The notes: generated by a model from the sequence alone, not told the origin. Shown: positions 34,056 to 45,964, counted from the stretch's first letter. The stretch: DNA of 64,000 nt from Xiphydria camelus (GCA_963678675.1 OY783193.1:20010977-20074976); one strand, 5' to 3'. Numbers and translations are program-made.

Positions 34056-35441
34056 TTAAAATAAGTTTTTAAAAAACGGAAAAAATTTAACAAAAAATCT
34101 TTCCAAAATTAAAAAAAAATGTTCACAAATACTCATTGTCCTTTTCATCTTTAATCCCCCCTTTGCCTGTTGATAATTGATTTTACCTTCTTCTTTCTGC
34201 TGTGATAACTTGTCAACTGGACTCTCTTTCATCGTGCTGTTCCACCTTGGTTTTCCCAGTGATGTGAGATCTGGCAAGTTAAATTCATCATTTGACAGCT
34301 GTGGAGCTGTATCATTGATGATGGTGTTGGATAATATTGGATTGTAGTGAAATTCCGTTGAACCGTTTGTTTCATCTATGAATGATTCCCCCGAATTCGA
34401 GTTTTGTGGGACTTTTGAAGTCATTATAGAGGCGTTATTATTGTAGTTAGTGTCTGTTAATGTTCTTATTGATTCATTGCTATTCAATTTCTCCTGAACC
34501 ACCTCATCTTTCTTTTTTGCATCATCATTTGAATTAGTGGCCAATAAACCACTTTGATCCTTTTTCTCTGCAGTAAGTTCCTCCTTATGTCTTACATCCG
34601 GTGGGCAGAATTTCTCATTTATCTTTTTTGCGTCATGTGAAGGGGTTGGAGTGACTGGAGATTGTTCACCAAAGGTGATTCCAGATTTAAGAGTTTCTGT
34701 TTAAAATTTTCATGAAATTAAATGTTTTATTGACATTGCTGTTATTAGTTAAAAATAAATTACCTTTTTCTAAGATAGTGAACTGTGATCGCTCAGTGAA
34801 AAACTTGGATGAAGGAACAGTTTGTTTTAATGTGAAAGATCGAATGTTGGTGCCTGTTTGGGGCAAGATATGCACATCAATAAACAAACTCGTTTCTTCG
34901 TTATTTTGGATAGCTCTTTCTGATGCTTCCTTATATGTTAACTCCAGTATTTCAGTTGATCGCCAACTGTCCTCGACGTATTGAGCTTTCCCTTCTAAAT
35001 GTAATTTCAATTGCTCCAAGACCATCTCACAATCTATAAAGATGTGATATTCAGAATATTTAAAAATATAATTCGGCGGTGTGCTAATGCATTTCACAGT
35101 AAAAAAAATTGAGAAAATAAAAAATAAGAGGAATCCGAATTATTTGAGAACAATGAGAAAAAAAGAAAATTTTACTTACTGCAAATTGCAATTACACGTG
35201 CAGCATATTTTCTATTATCAGTATACTTTACAGCACATGCTTTGCCACGAAAAGAAATATTTTTCAGTTGACAAATGAATAAACTCTTATCAGTGAACGA
35301 CACTAGAGCCGACATGATGAATAACACTCTCTTCAATAAATCCTCAATACAACCTTCATCACCGAAAACAATGAACCGGCTACTTATAACGCCATATTGT
35401 TTTTTAGGATTCTTTCTTCTAATTTCGGCGGGAATCCCCGT
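34056..35441 (-). CDS. Three-exon accessory gene of the recombinase element (start codon lost?)
   Basis: Exons 35441-35180 (donor GTAAGT), 35033-34764 (acceptor TTTATAG, donor GTAATT) and 34696-34056 (acceptor TTTAAACAG) join in phase to 391 codons including the stop. The first codon here is ACG; the second copy has ATG at 58752, so this copy may have lost its start. Residues include GDEGCIEDLLKRVLF and KACAVKYTDNRKYAARVIAIC, then CEMVLEQLKLHLEG. The last exon is Ser/Asn/Thr-rich and low complexity. I do not recognise a domain. It may instead be the 5' part of the recombinase transcript if exon 3 is spliced onward. Confidence 0.5.
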
Positions 35442-35617
35442 GCAACTTGGAAAGCTGGTAAAAAGAGAAATAATACTATCAGTTTCTCTAAAATATTATC
35501 GTTTTACCATAAACAACAATTTTTAGGTTAGATGAAACAAAATCATTAACCGATCGACAAAATTTATTCCACGATTGATAATTTCTACCTTACCACCGTG
35601 TACGTATAGTTTATAAA

Positions 35618-35890
35618 AAAAATCAAAACGTGTAGCCACTACGCACAGAAGAAGTGAAATTTCGATACTGCTGGGTAGAAAAGAATATTAAACAAGTAGT
35701 TAACAATAGTAATACCGTAACATTTCAAAATAATTTAGGTCAGATATGGTTTACAAAACAATAGTATTACCATGGCATAATAAAAATGTCATGGTATTGC
35801 TATTATTTTTAAAACCATATCTGAACTACCTACATTATCTTGAAATATCATGGTATTACATTGTTCATTACTTGTTTAGTTTTCTTTTCT
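35618..35890. mobile_element. Small hairpin element at the truncation point
   Basis: 35690-35785 is the inverted copy of 35788-35880 (ATACCATGGCATAATAAAAATGTCATGGTAT centre). 35618-35780 matches the complement of 52746-52950, the end of the MADF-carrying element. Its left edge coincides with the truncation of the recombinase element. Confidence 0.55.
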
Positions 35891-36590
35891 AAGTCCAGTA
35901 TTTCCGTTTAAATCGAAAATTGTAATACCGTGGTGAAAACTTGCTAAAAGTTATATTTTAGTGTTATTAATAGAGGGAACATGTTTAAAAAAAAAGCATC
36001 ACCCTCCGGGAAAGGGTGTAAAAAATTCAATTAATGTTGAAAAATCGGTTCTTCGCAAATAATTTAAAAATACGTAACCCATTGAAAAACAGTTTATTGT
36101 TAGTCAAAACTGGTAGCTAAAATTATCTGCAAAAAAGATTATGACACTTTTTACCCTATCTTCAACCCCTAAGAAGCTAGGACTTCCAGATGCATTGAGA
36201 GTGTTGGAATTTTCAACTATTCATAACAAATTAAAAAATTACCATTCTTATAATTTTTTTAACCTGTTTAGAAAAATCTCATCTTTTTTCCTAAACTAGT
36301 TTTTTTTCAGTATTGTTTACAAATTATTGATTTTTAAAGTTTTCAATGCTTGAATTCACATAGATTTGTGCAAAGAAAGTTTTTTTAATTATACCATCGT
36401 TTATGTTACATTTTTTCTGAAAAAGAAAATTTAAATAGGAATTCAATGTATCTTGCCTGGTTTGTTAGATATGAGCACATTACTCACATCTTACAAACCA
36501 GGCAAGATACGTTGAATTGCTTTTTTTTTTTTTTTTTCAGAAAAAATCCGGCATAAATGATGGTATAATTAAAAAATGTTTGAAGTGAAA
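35891..36590. repeat. Half copy of the CAGTCAAAT foldback family
   Basis: 35891-36470 matches the left arm at 1431-2020. 36480-36590 turns back as a short inverted copy of 36380-36470. An A/T run (36522-36538) lies at the turn. The matching other half may be 45622-45962. Confidence 0.55.
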
Positions 36591-36707
36591 CTCCTTTGCT
36601 GAGTGTAGTAAAATCGTGCGCACCGAAATGGATGTACCGTAACGAAATACACACTCCAGGGGCCCCTTTCTCGCACCCACTCGCAGGAGATACGTATACA
36701 CAACTAC

Positions 36708-37699
36708 TAGTGTAGTCAAAATAGGCGATTTCATTCCATGAAATGCAAATTAATTTGGGCAGGATGAAACCTATACCAATCGATAGGGAAAAATCCCCTG
36801 AAAAACATATCAAAAGATCCCAAAAAACTTTGGCCAGGAAATATGTTTAATTAATGAAAAAGTAACAAGAATTGAGGTCGAGCGTCCTTTGAACGCTGAT
36901 ATTTCTCGTTCAATGGGCTCAATTAACCCTAGATGGTCACCGTGGGTGAAATTCACCGAAACAATTTTTCAAACTCTTCGTAGAGTCTGTTATATTTACT
37001 ATTACATCATTTACTTCAATTCTATTAGCGAAAATAAAAGGTCTCTTTTTTTCGACATTTTTATACGTTCAATATTAAAAATAAATATACTTTTTGAAAC
37101 CATGTGTATTGCAATAATTTTTTATGAAAATATAGTATATCGACAATATATTTTCATAGTTTTTATGTGTTAAATAAGACCTGTAAAAGATACATAATTT
37201 TTCCGTAAAAAACACGTTTTTCCACTACTTCAACTTTGCTGGTATGTTACAATATTTCAATGGATAATTTTGGTGACGAAAACTATTAAACCATTTTTTA
37301 AAAACCTTCAAGAATACCTACAAATTTTTTTAGACTTAGAACTCAATATTACTACAGGATCTTAGTTTTTTAGAGCTTGGGTGAAATTCACCCACTGTGA
37401 CCTATATGATATTCTACTGAAGTGTGACCATCTAGAGTTTAAAAAGTAGAACTACCATTTTGTAGCGTAGAAAATGGTAGTTCTACTTTTTCAATTGAGC
37501 CCATTGAACGAGAAATATCAGCGTTCAAAGGACGCTCGACCGCAATTCTTGTTACTTTTTCATTAATTACATATATTTCCCGGCCAAAGTTTTTTGGGAT
37601 CTTTTGATATTTTTTCAGGGGATTTTTCCTTATCGATTGGTATAGGTTTCAACCTGCCCAGATTAATTCGCATTTCATATGCTACTTTGACTATACTAT
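36708..37699. mobile_element. Foldback MITE with TIR TAGTGTAGTCAAA, copy 1
   Basis: Arms 36708-36925 and 37480-37699 are inverted copies (GATCCCAAAAAACTTTGGCC, CGAGCGTCCTTTGAACGC). The loop contains GATGGTCAC...GTGAAATTCACC in both orientations. No gene. Confidence 0.65.
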
Positions 37700-37806
37700 A
37701 CCCTCTTGCGAGCCCCCGCTCGTTGTAAAAGTCGCTTTCTCGAGTTGAAGATACGGCCACGCGCGCGTGTTAGTAACTTTGTGCGTTACTCGCAGCGAGC
37801 GGTCAG

Positions 37807-39303
37807 GGGGGCTATTCTCGATGCGTGGTAAATGCTTTTCTTGGACGGAATATAGTTCGTTAACGGTAAAGTTTCGTCGATCACTTTCGTTAACGATTCG
37901 AAAATCCCTTCCAAGATAGACCTCGTCAACGAAATTAATTTTCTCACACGAAAAATAATTTCCCATGCGAAGCGTTCTCAATGGAATTAATTAATGGTAC
38001 ATAAATGTCATATTGCGAACGTCATTATTTTTATTCTTAATTCCTGGTCTTAAAAAATGAATAACCTTCGTCGATTTTTAAAATCTCGTTTAATCACTTA
38101 TCAACGACCCGTCGCATCGGCCCGCCGCCTCGTCATGCAGCTCACCGGCATACAAATGCCAAACCACATTCGTTGACGAAAACAGCGGAAACGACGAATG
38201 ACACTTTCGTCAACGAAAAATGCGTCACGGGACGCTTGTTAGATGTGAAACATCGAAATTATTCTTTGTATTCCGTTTATCGCGAGACAGAGTTAAGAGA
38301 GAGTAAACTAAATGCGCTTTTTGAATTAGACACAACGGTTCGTACCGTTTAATAGTATCACAGTCGTAAATACAAATGCGCACTGGCGCACGTGTTCTTT
38401 CGACGGACGCGTGGTCCATTCTTCCTATCGCATACTTTCTACAAAGAAGAATTTCGATGTTTCACATCTGACGGGCGTCCCGTGACGCATTTTGTGTTTC
38501 TTTCTCCGGTGGTGGCCCACTGTAATATTCTTTCATTTTCTTTACCACTGTCACTCATATTTTAAAAAGTCAAAGAAAAAATAAAAGAAACAATTATATA
38601 CAGATAATAATGAAATAATAATGAAATATTGACACATTCGCGACCGGCAACAATAATGAAATTCTGAAGGTGGCTGCCGCAAATTTGTATCCGGATTGCA
38701 GGACGTGAAATAATGTCAGCGGCAATCAGCAATATAATTAAAATTACGTGAATTCACGTCAGCCACAATTAGAAATAAAATGAAAATGACGTGAATTCAC
38801 GTCAACGGCAACCAGGAATAGAACTGAAAAGACGTGAATTCACGTCAGCGGTTACGAGTGCGTTAATAAAAATATTAAAAATGCGGTAAATAGTGCAGCG
38901 TCGTCTGAAAAGCCGTCGTTTCACTGAGCGTCGAAAAATGCGTGAGCAAAGCAGAGAAGAACACACAAAGTGGTGTCGCCTTATTAGAGACGATGCACAT
39001 GTGCGACGTCTAGTCCCAAACCGCTTCTTACGACCAGGGGATGGGGAAGCAAACCTTGCGTAAAGTAGTGGGAGGAACGTACACAGACGCACACGCAGGC
39101 AAGCGTCGCCTGAATCGAGGCGACGTCTCGGTCTCCTTCGCTTTCACCCCCTACCCAACGCGGCTAAAGATGTTCCACATCAAAAAGTACATTTGTTAAC
39201 GAAAGAGTTTCGTATGGGAAAAAATTCCGTGTACACAGCGTTCTCAAACAAAACAATAATTCCGTTCACGAATTCGATTCTTACGCGTCGAGAATAGCTC
39301 CCC
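37807..39303. mobile_element. 1.5-kb foldback element with nested hairpin
   Basis: Short inverted ends GGGGCTATTCTCGATGCGT and ACGCGTCGAGAATAGCTCCCC complement each other. The interior has many TTCGTTAACGAAA-type palindromes. A hairpin MITE (38217-38494) is nested, and 38740-38850 has three roughly 55-60 bp units with GACGTGAATTCACGTC. No coding sequence. Confidence 0.55.
38217..38494. mobile_element. Hairpin MITE
   Basis: AATGCGTCACGGGACGC at the left and its complement at the right. Arms run about 45 bp through GATGTGAAACATCGAAATT. Confidence 0.65.
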
Positions 39304-39613
39304 AGAGGTACTCGTTGTAGCGAAACGTACACGTAGTATCTTTGCTGGTATTACACGCGCCGTGGAAAAATTTACGTAAATAAGACTGAGTTTCACACAA
39401 ATAGCCCTACCTGCTCAAAAGTTATCGCATAAAAATTTGGAACTTTTTCAGATAACATCTAAAAAAATTATCTAATCAGGATAAAATTCAATAGCGTATA
39501 AAGTGACAAAGTCACTCAACCTATTTTTACAGAATTTGAAATCAAATGGATAAAATCCTTTCGACAGAAAAAAATAGTCGAATATTATAAACAAAGTGTG
39601 ATGAAATTATTAA

Positions 39614-40027
39614 CATATTGCATGCGGGTATTATGTCGTCGCGGACTTACGCGTGCAGCGGGCGTTTTTTCGTGAATTTATACGATACCCGCGCGCTCTC
39701 TAGACTACAAATAGAAATACATTTTTTAATAAATTATATTATTAATTTAATAATTAGAGGATCAATTTTATTAACAATACTTTTAATTAGTATGTCATTT
39801 TTTACATTTATAAAGCGAAAAATTTTAGGATATATTCCATTACGAAAAGGACGAAATTAATTAGGAATATTTGGATTAATTCAGTCTTTTAGAGATGCAA
39901 TGACATTATTTTCAAAAGAATTAATTATTTATATAGCATGAATCTATTAAATACGTACTTTTACGTGACCTGCGCTGCAGTGACAGACTGCGAAAAACGT
40001 AAAAGTATGTTTCCCGCATGCAATGTG
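39614..40027. mobile_element. piggyBac-type MITE carrying a mitochondrial insert
   Basis: Ends CATATTGCATGCGGG and its near-complement CCCGCATGCAATGTG are bordered by TTAA at 39610-39613 and 40028-40031. TTAA duplication is characteristic of piggyBac-like elements. The interior includes the nad1-derived segment at 39709-39954. Confidence 0.6.
39709..39954 (+). pseudogene. nad1: Nuclear copy of mitochondrial nad1 (NUMT)
   Basis: The translation of this very AT-rich block reads ILLISMSFFTFIKRKILGYI, then PLRKGRN, a stop, then LGIFGLIQSFRDAMTLFSKE. This is the conserved N-terminal region of NADH dehydrogenase subunit 1 (ERK.LGY.Q.RKGPNK.G.....Q...DA.KLF.KE). The TAA replacing the Lys codon after the Asn, plus Pro for Gln and Arg for Pro, show decay after transfer. 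The base composition contrasts sharply with the GC-richer flanks, which are the arms of a TTAA-flanked MITE. Confidence 0.8.
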
Positions 40028-40053
40028 TTAAGATGTGAATGTTTTTAGAATAA

Positions 40054-41510
40054 TAGTGTAGTCAAAGTAACATATGAAATGCAAATTAATTTGGACAGGA
40101 TGAAACCTAGACCAATCGATAGGGAAAAATCCCCTGAAAAACGTATGAAAATATCCCAAAAAACATGTTTAATTAATGAAAAAGTAACAAGAATTGCGGT
40201 CGAGCGTCCTTTGAACGCTGATATTTCTCATTCAATGGGTTTAATTAAAAAAGCAGAACTACCATTTTGTAGCGTGGAAAATTTGCTATTAAAAATAAGC
40301 GGAAACCCCTAGCTGAAATTGTTTCGTTTTAGTTTTATTAATGTTTTAAGCTTCTGCAGTGTCTTAAAGTAGTATGGTCACTCTCCAACATGGTCGTTGA
40401 GTGTCCGTAAAAGAAATATAAAAAAAGTCATCAAAAAGGTATGATTTATAATTGAAAATTCTCTTTGTGAATTATAAAATTTATGACCATAAGAATTAGT
40501 CGATTATTTTGATTATTTTTCACTTATTATTCAAATAATGTGCCTCCTTTGACTAGCGTCTTTTTACGTGTGGCAACGCATATTATCAAGGGGCTCGTGG
40601 CCCAGTAGGGAAAACCATGACACACTCAAACGTTTGAGTGTATCGTGGGGAGAACGAGATTTGAAATGCACGCTTGAACCCACTCCACTGACGCCGCGTT
40701 GCCGCATCTACTCGACACGCTATTTTCGAACACCGAGAAGCAGAAATTAGTTATAACTAAAGTATCAAACGGTCAATAATTTTCATCAATGGTTGTAAAT
40801 TTTTGTTATTTTTTCCCCGTTTTTTGGTATTTTTTTAATATTTTCATCTAGGATCTTACATACAAAGCCCGAAAAATATGATTTGCCCATAAGACTCTGG
40901 GTTATTTCCTACTTGGTAATTAATTTTTATCAGACATACTAAACGGTCAATCTACCACAAATTACACCAGGAGGTTTCTATTGATATTAACTTGCATACA
41001 AAATTATTTCAGATTTTAATCTTGAAAATCGATTCGTGACCATACTACTTTAAACGCCAAACGATCAGCCGATTATTTAGCGGCGGCCCTTGGCTACGAC
41101 GACCCGATCACGTTGACGCGCGCCATCGTAGCCAAGGGCCGCAGCCAAATAATCGGCTGATCGTTTAACGTTTAAGACGCTGCAGAAGCTTAAAACATTA
41201 ATAAAACTAAAACGAAACACTTTCAACTAGGAGTTTCCGCTTGTTTTTTATAGCAAATTTTCCGCGCTACAAAATGGTAGTTCTACTTTTTTAATTGAGC
41301 CCATTGAACGAGAAATATCAGCGTTCAAAGAACGCTCGACCGCAATTCTTGTTACTTTTTCATTAATTAAACATATTTCCTGGCCAAAGTTTTTTGGGAT
41401 CTTTTGATATGTTTTTCAGGGGATTTTTCCCTATCGATTGGTATGGGTTTCATCCTGCTCAAATTAATTTGCATTTCATGGAATAAAATCGCCTGTTTTA
41501 CTACACTATA
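40054..41510. mobile_element. Foldback MITE with TIR TAGTGTAGTCAAA, copy 2
   Basis: Arms 40054-40300 and 41225-41510 are inverted copies, and match copy 1 at 36708. The loop holds another palindrome (41050-41175, AAACGATCAGCCGATTATTT), and a perfect 20-bp palindrome ACACTCAAACGTTTGAGTGT lies at 40622-40641. No gene supported. Confidence 0.65.
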
Positions 41511-42141
41511 AGTTGTTAACGGACGGTCGGACGGATAAGCAAATATTATAAGTATCCGAAGGACACTTATAGAAATATACTTATATTTATAGGTATGTGT
41601 ATGTGTATCGTGTGATACGTAATAAAGAAATATACAAAACTGCGCGCTAAAAGCACATCATAAGAAGTAATCCAATATATTCTGAAAATTTAATATTATC
41701 TACTCCATATTTATTCCACTGTTAGTACATCCTACAATGTTACCAAACATTAAGCACTCGTAAAATAAACCTATACGTTTCCAGTTACGAGTACTCGCAT
41801 TTCCCGCTCGAGAAAGACCATTTAGTTACGTGTACGTATCTCAACCACTCGTAACGTGCGTGCACGCAAAGATGTACACTCAGGTTTGCTTGATAAGCGC
41901 AAGTCGGAAGGCCTGCCTTCTGGAAATTAACAATTTAATCAAGCTCTTGCGTTCCACCAATTTTTAACCAGATCAACATAACCTCAAAGTCGAAGTTTCA
42001 CTGCTGCAGTTAATCACGATTAAAACGCCGATTAAATATAATCGTGATTAGTTAATCAAGCATTTAATCAGAGTTGGTGGGAACGGCCCTTAGAGGACTG
42101 TGTGTTGGAGATAACCAAAAATCAAGCGTTTAACTGACTAA
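41511..42141. other. Unassigned repeats, no gene
   Basis: 41875-41915 repeats part of 1305-1345. 41935-42090 contains inverted TTAATCACGATTA and TAATCGTGATTAG blocks. No coding signal. Confidence 0.35.
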
Positions 42142-42269
42142 GGGCCGGTTTTACCAACAGGTATATAAACGCGGTATAGCACTATACTGAGAATAACCAT
42201 AAGGCTTATTGCTGGTTATTCTCAGTATAGCGCTATACCGCGTTTATACCGTGTTCGTAAAACCGGCCC
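42142..42269. mobile_element. 128-bp hairpin MITE, TAA duplication
   Basis: GGGCCGGTTTTACCAACAGG and its near-complement form the TIR, with TAA at 42139-42141 and 42270-42272. A 3-bp TAA/TTA target is typical of PIF/Harbinger MITEs. Confidence 0.8.
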
Positions 42270-42379
42270 TAAATGAACGAACGGCGTAAACACGCGCCAT
42301 GCAACGCGCGCACTACCACGTGCAACGTACGGAGAGTTTGCCCCAGCGGCTTTCATAATCCAGTCAAATTTCCGTTTAA

Positions 42380-42462
42380 CCCTCCGTTAGTAAGGTGAAA
42401 CAATGTAATGTGAAAATGGCATTTAGTTGGGGTATGACATACTCCACCTTACCAATGGAGGG
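42380..42462. mobile_element. 83-bp piggyBac-type MITE
   Basis: CCCTCCGTTAGTAAGGTG and its complement, with TTAA at 42376-42379 and 42463-42466. The conserved target TTTCCGTTTAAATCG in sister copies is the empty site, which proves the TTAA duplication. Confidence 0.85.
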
Positions 42463-43265
42463 TTAAATCGAAAATTGAGACATACAGGCAAAAACTTGGG
42501 AAAAGGTGTGTTTTGATGTTAATGGAGGGAACATATTAAAGGAAGAATCACCCCCGGGTACGGCTATAGAAAATTATTTATTGTTGAAAAAATCGGTTCT
42601 TCGCTAATATTTTGAAAACTACATGAGATATTGAAAAATAGTTGAGACAAAAGTTGTAGATAATAAAATTATCTACAAAACAGTTATTACACTTTTTACC
42701 CTATCTACAACGCCTAAGAAGCTAGGACCTCCAGATGAGTTGAAATGTTCAAATATTCATAACAAATCCAAAAATTAAGATATTTGCAATTTTTTTTGTT
42801 ACCCGTTTAGAAAAATCTCATAATTCTTCCTAGCTAAACTAAATTTTGTTTTTCATTGTTACTTACACATGATTGATTTTTAAAGTTTTTAAACATTTGA
42901 AGCATATCGTATTTTGACACCATGAGCATTTATTTGGACGAATGGAACTTTGCCACACGCACATTTACACTTTAAAAGCGCTTTGGAAAAGCAAATTTCA
43001 TTGTTTCATTCAGTTTTTAAATGTTTTTTCGACAATTATTATCGAAACTATATTCGAAATGTAAGAGTAAAAAAAATTCAACGATGTTTCCAACTGTTCT
43101 TACAAATAATATTGGTTCACCTCAATAAGGAAGAAAAGAATGTAAAACTATGAAAAACATTGAAACTATTATTTTATTCGGTAATGTAAACCACTTTCTA
43201 TAACAAGAAGTGGTTGCAATCAAATGAAAAAAAAAAGAGTTAATAAAGAAAAAAGAAAAAAAACC

Positions 43266-43329
43266 ACAAGAATTGAACCCACGACTTCGGGACTCTCAGC
43301 CCGGCAACTTGACCGTTGCGCTATCGAAC
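43266..43329 (-). tRNA. tRNA-like module copy (probably pseudo)
   Basis: Minus-strand copy of the 6231 module (CGCAACGGTCAAGTTGCCGG; GGGTTCAATTC). Confidence 0.35.
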
Positions 43330-44350
43330 CATTAGTGATATAATATACGCAAATCCCAGACACTTGGAACGCGCGGGCGACGCGATTTTGAAAAATTTGT
43401 TTCTCAAAACACTGTTCAATGAAATTGAATCAATTTCGTTGATCAACCAAAAGTAGAACCGTTTACCTAGGAGGTGCTGGAAAGAAGCTAATGGAAATAA
43501 GATAATGCATACTGCCTGGGCTACTAGGTTGGCGAGGTATTCATGGTCGCGATGCTACGAAACCGGCCTGCCGAATTTCGTGACGGAACAGTTACCCCGA
43601 AACGCCGAGAGCAACCCTCTGTCTCACTGACACTCGCAGTCAACTGCAACAGCGCGCGCACACAAACGATAGGGCGACGTGAGTAAGAACGGTGCGACAT
43701 TATATATGTTTGGCACAGTTTGCGTAGTCAGTGGCGATCATCCCGTAAATCTCCTTCCTTTTCAATTCAGCATATCTTGCAAACCAGGTGAGATACGTTG
43801 AATTGCTATTTATGTTTTTCTTCGCAAATAATCCGAAATAAACGATGGTATAATTAAAAAAAATTTTAATTGCAAATTTCTATGTAAATTCAAGCTTTTA
43901 AAACATTAAAAATCAATCATGTGTAAACAACAATGAAAAACAAAATTTGGTTTCGCTAGGAAAAATGATGAGATTTTTCCAAACGGGTTAGAAAAAAAAT
44001 TACAAAAATCTTAATTTTTGGATTTGTTATGAATATTTGAACATTTCAACTCATCTGGAGGTCCTAGCTTCTTAGGCATTGAAGATAGGGTAAAAAGTGT
44101 AATAGCTTTTTTGTAGATAATTTTATTATCTACAACTTCTATATTAACTATTTTTCAATATGTCACGTAGTTTTTAAAAGTATTAGCGAAGAACCAATTT
44201 TTTCAACAATAAATAATTTTTTACAGCCGTACCCGGAAGGTGATTCTTCTTTTAATATGTTCCCTCCATTAATAACATCAAAACACACCTTTTCCCAAGT
44301 TTTCGCCCGTCTGTCTCAATTTTCGATTTAAACGGAAATTTGACTGGATT

Positions 44351-44570
44351 CATCACACCGCCCGGTTGACCTGCTAAATTACCCCCGGAAGTTCGAGGGA
44401 TTTTAGGTATCCTCTCGCCACGCACTCAACGTCCCGGTTCAGTCAAAGCGATGCGCCAGGTCATAGATACCATCATATTTCAACTGCCGAAACGGCACCA
44501 CGGCGAGAAGTGACACTTTCACTTTTTATAGATGACCTTTCCACTACCGGCCTTTTAGTGGAATCAATCT
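44351..44570 (-). repeat. Fragment of the GATCCTAAGG/CCGGTAGCGG dispersed repeat
   Basis: Inverted match to 51075-51240 and 53770-53920, including GATACCATCATATTTCAACTG. Family unknown; possibly part of an LTR-type element. Confidence 0.5.
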
Positions 44571-44579
44571 AGACTTCGT

Positions 44580-45066
44580 ACAAAAAGTTAGGCTTCAGGG
44601 CATGACAATTAGATCAATCGATATGACAAAATGCACGGTTAATTTATAATAATGTTTTGAAAGTTTCGGTGTACGAAAGTACAATAAGCTGTGCATGGCA
44701 CGTATCACGTGGTCGCCATGGGAACAGCTGATTACTTGGCGAAACATGCTCAGAAATTACTTTTGTACACCGGGACTTTCAAAAAATTATTATAAATTAA
44801 CCGTGCATTTTGTCATGTAGGTTCTCACATCAATTTCATAGTAAATGTTCCCCGCTACAATTTGGTAGCTTCACTTTTTTGATTGAGTAAATAATATAGG
44901 AAAAATGAATGATTAAGTGGCTTAGGGCCAAAACTTCGATAGTTTTTAATTAATTATAAATTTTCCCGGGAATTGACAGATTATACATTTTGATACGTTA
45001 ATATTGAGTCCTCCAGCTATCGATTGATCTAATTTTCATGCCCTGAAGCCCAACTTTTTGTACACC
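44580..45066. mobile_element. TIR element of the TTCAGGGCATG family, complete copy
   Basis: Ends GTACAAAAAGTTAGGCTTC and its complement GAAGCCCAACTTTTTGTAC. Internal blocks match half copies at 19134-19450 and 59885-60204. No gene. Confidence 0.65.
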
Positions 45067-45107
45067 ATATATCCAATGGCTAGATTGATTCCACATTTGA
45101 TAATTAA

Positions 45108-45619
45108 CACTTTACCGACCGATAGCCTATTAACCCTTTCACTACCGAATTTTTATTTAGTACAGTGGAAGGCAGCCGGGTAAAATTTTTCGAATTTTAC
45201 ATATAAAAATTACTGACATCACTGTACACAACTGTGTACACAGGTAACGAAAGGGTTAAGGTAAATCGAAAACGTTGATTGAGTACAGTGGAAGCAGGCG
45301 GGTAAAATTCTACAATTTTTCCATACAAAAATTACTGACATCACTGTACACAACTGTATACATAGGTAGCGAAAGGGTTAATCGGCTTTTTGTCGCCTAC
45401 GCACAAAGTGGCAGTTTCGTGAATAGAAGATTGTAAAACTAATTGTGCAGAACAAGATGACGATTTACCTAATCCTGAACCCAAAAGGAGAACACACAGA
45501 ATAGACCATCCCGAAAGAATGATGAATTTCGAAAAACATAATCTTGCGCCGGCGCCAAGGAGGATCTGCGGCCGATCGGACGTGCGTATGCTGTTGAACC
45601 GCTAGCGGTCGGTAAAGTG
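45108..45619. mobile_element. Nested piggyBac-type MITEs with TTAA flanks
   Basis: Outer ends CACTTTACCGACC and GGTCGGTAAAGTG are bordered by TTAA at 45104 and 45620. An inner copy (CCCTTTCACTACC...GGTAGCGAAAGGG, 45134-45377) is also bordered by TTAA and contains a tandem duplication of about 105 bp (TTACTGACATCACTGTACAC twice). No coding capacity. Confidence 0.7.
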
Positions 45620-45621
45620 TT

Positions 45622-45962
45622 AATATTTGAAAATTCCAACTCACACCCTCAATGCCTCCCTCCAGATAGAGGTCCTAGCTTCTTAGGGGTTGAAGGTAGG
45701 GTAAAAGTGTTATAATCTTTTTTGTAGATAATTTTATCATCTACAAGTTTTATCTAAGCTGTTTTTTAGTAGATCACGTATTTTTTAAATAATTTGCGAA
45801 GAAAACCGATTTTTCAACATTAATTACATTTATTACACCCTTCCCCGGGGGGTGCTTCTTTTAACATGTTCTCTCTATTAATAACACCGAAACATAACTT
45901 TTGACAAGTTTTCACCACGCTATTGAAATTATTTTCGACTTAAACGGAAATTTTACTGAACG
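45622..45962 (-). repeat. Half copy of the CAGTCAAAT foldback family
   Basis: Inverted match to 35897-36215 (TTACACCCTTCCCCGGGGGG region). Complementary half of that copy or an independent fragment. Confidence 0.5.
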
Positions 45963-45964
45963 TA

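Larger units (their letters stand above)
27093..35617 (-). mobile_element. Tyrosine-recombinase element with TIR and internal 426-bp array
   Basis: The left end TTTGTCTATTGGTTACT is the inverted partner of the right end of the second copy (59262), giving a TIR of about 26 bp next to (TA)n. Reading along the coding (minus) strand: 5' end (truncated here at 35617), a three-exon gene, a 1011-codon recombinase-like gene, a five-unit 426-bp array and the left TIR. GTCCTCA/TATGAGGAC motifs run throughout. Two hairpin elements (33114-33895) are nested in it. About 340 bp of the 5' end, still present at 58915-59262, are missing. Classical Cryptons lack TIRs, so this layout is unusual. Confidence 0.65.
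42359..44349. mobile_element. 2-kb sister copy of the CAGTCAAAT foldback element
   Basis: Inverted ends ATCCAGTCAAATTTCCG. The left arm (to 42905) pairs with about 43820-44349. It carries one tRNA-like module (43266-43329) and a nested TTAA MITE at 42380-42462. It lacks the large insertions of the 1427 copy and therefore shows the compact form. Confidence 0.7.
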
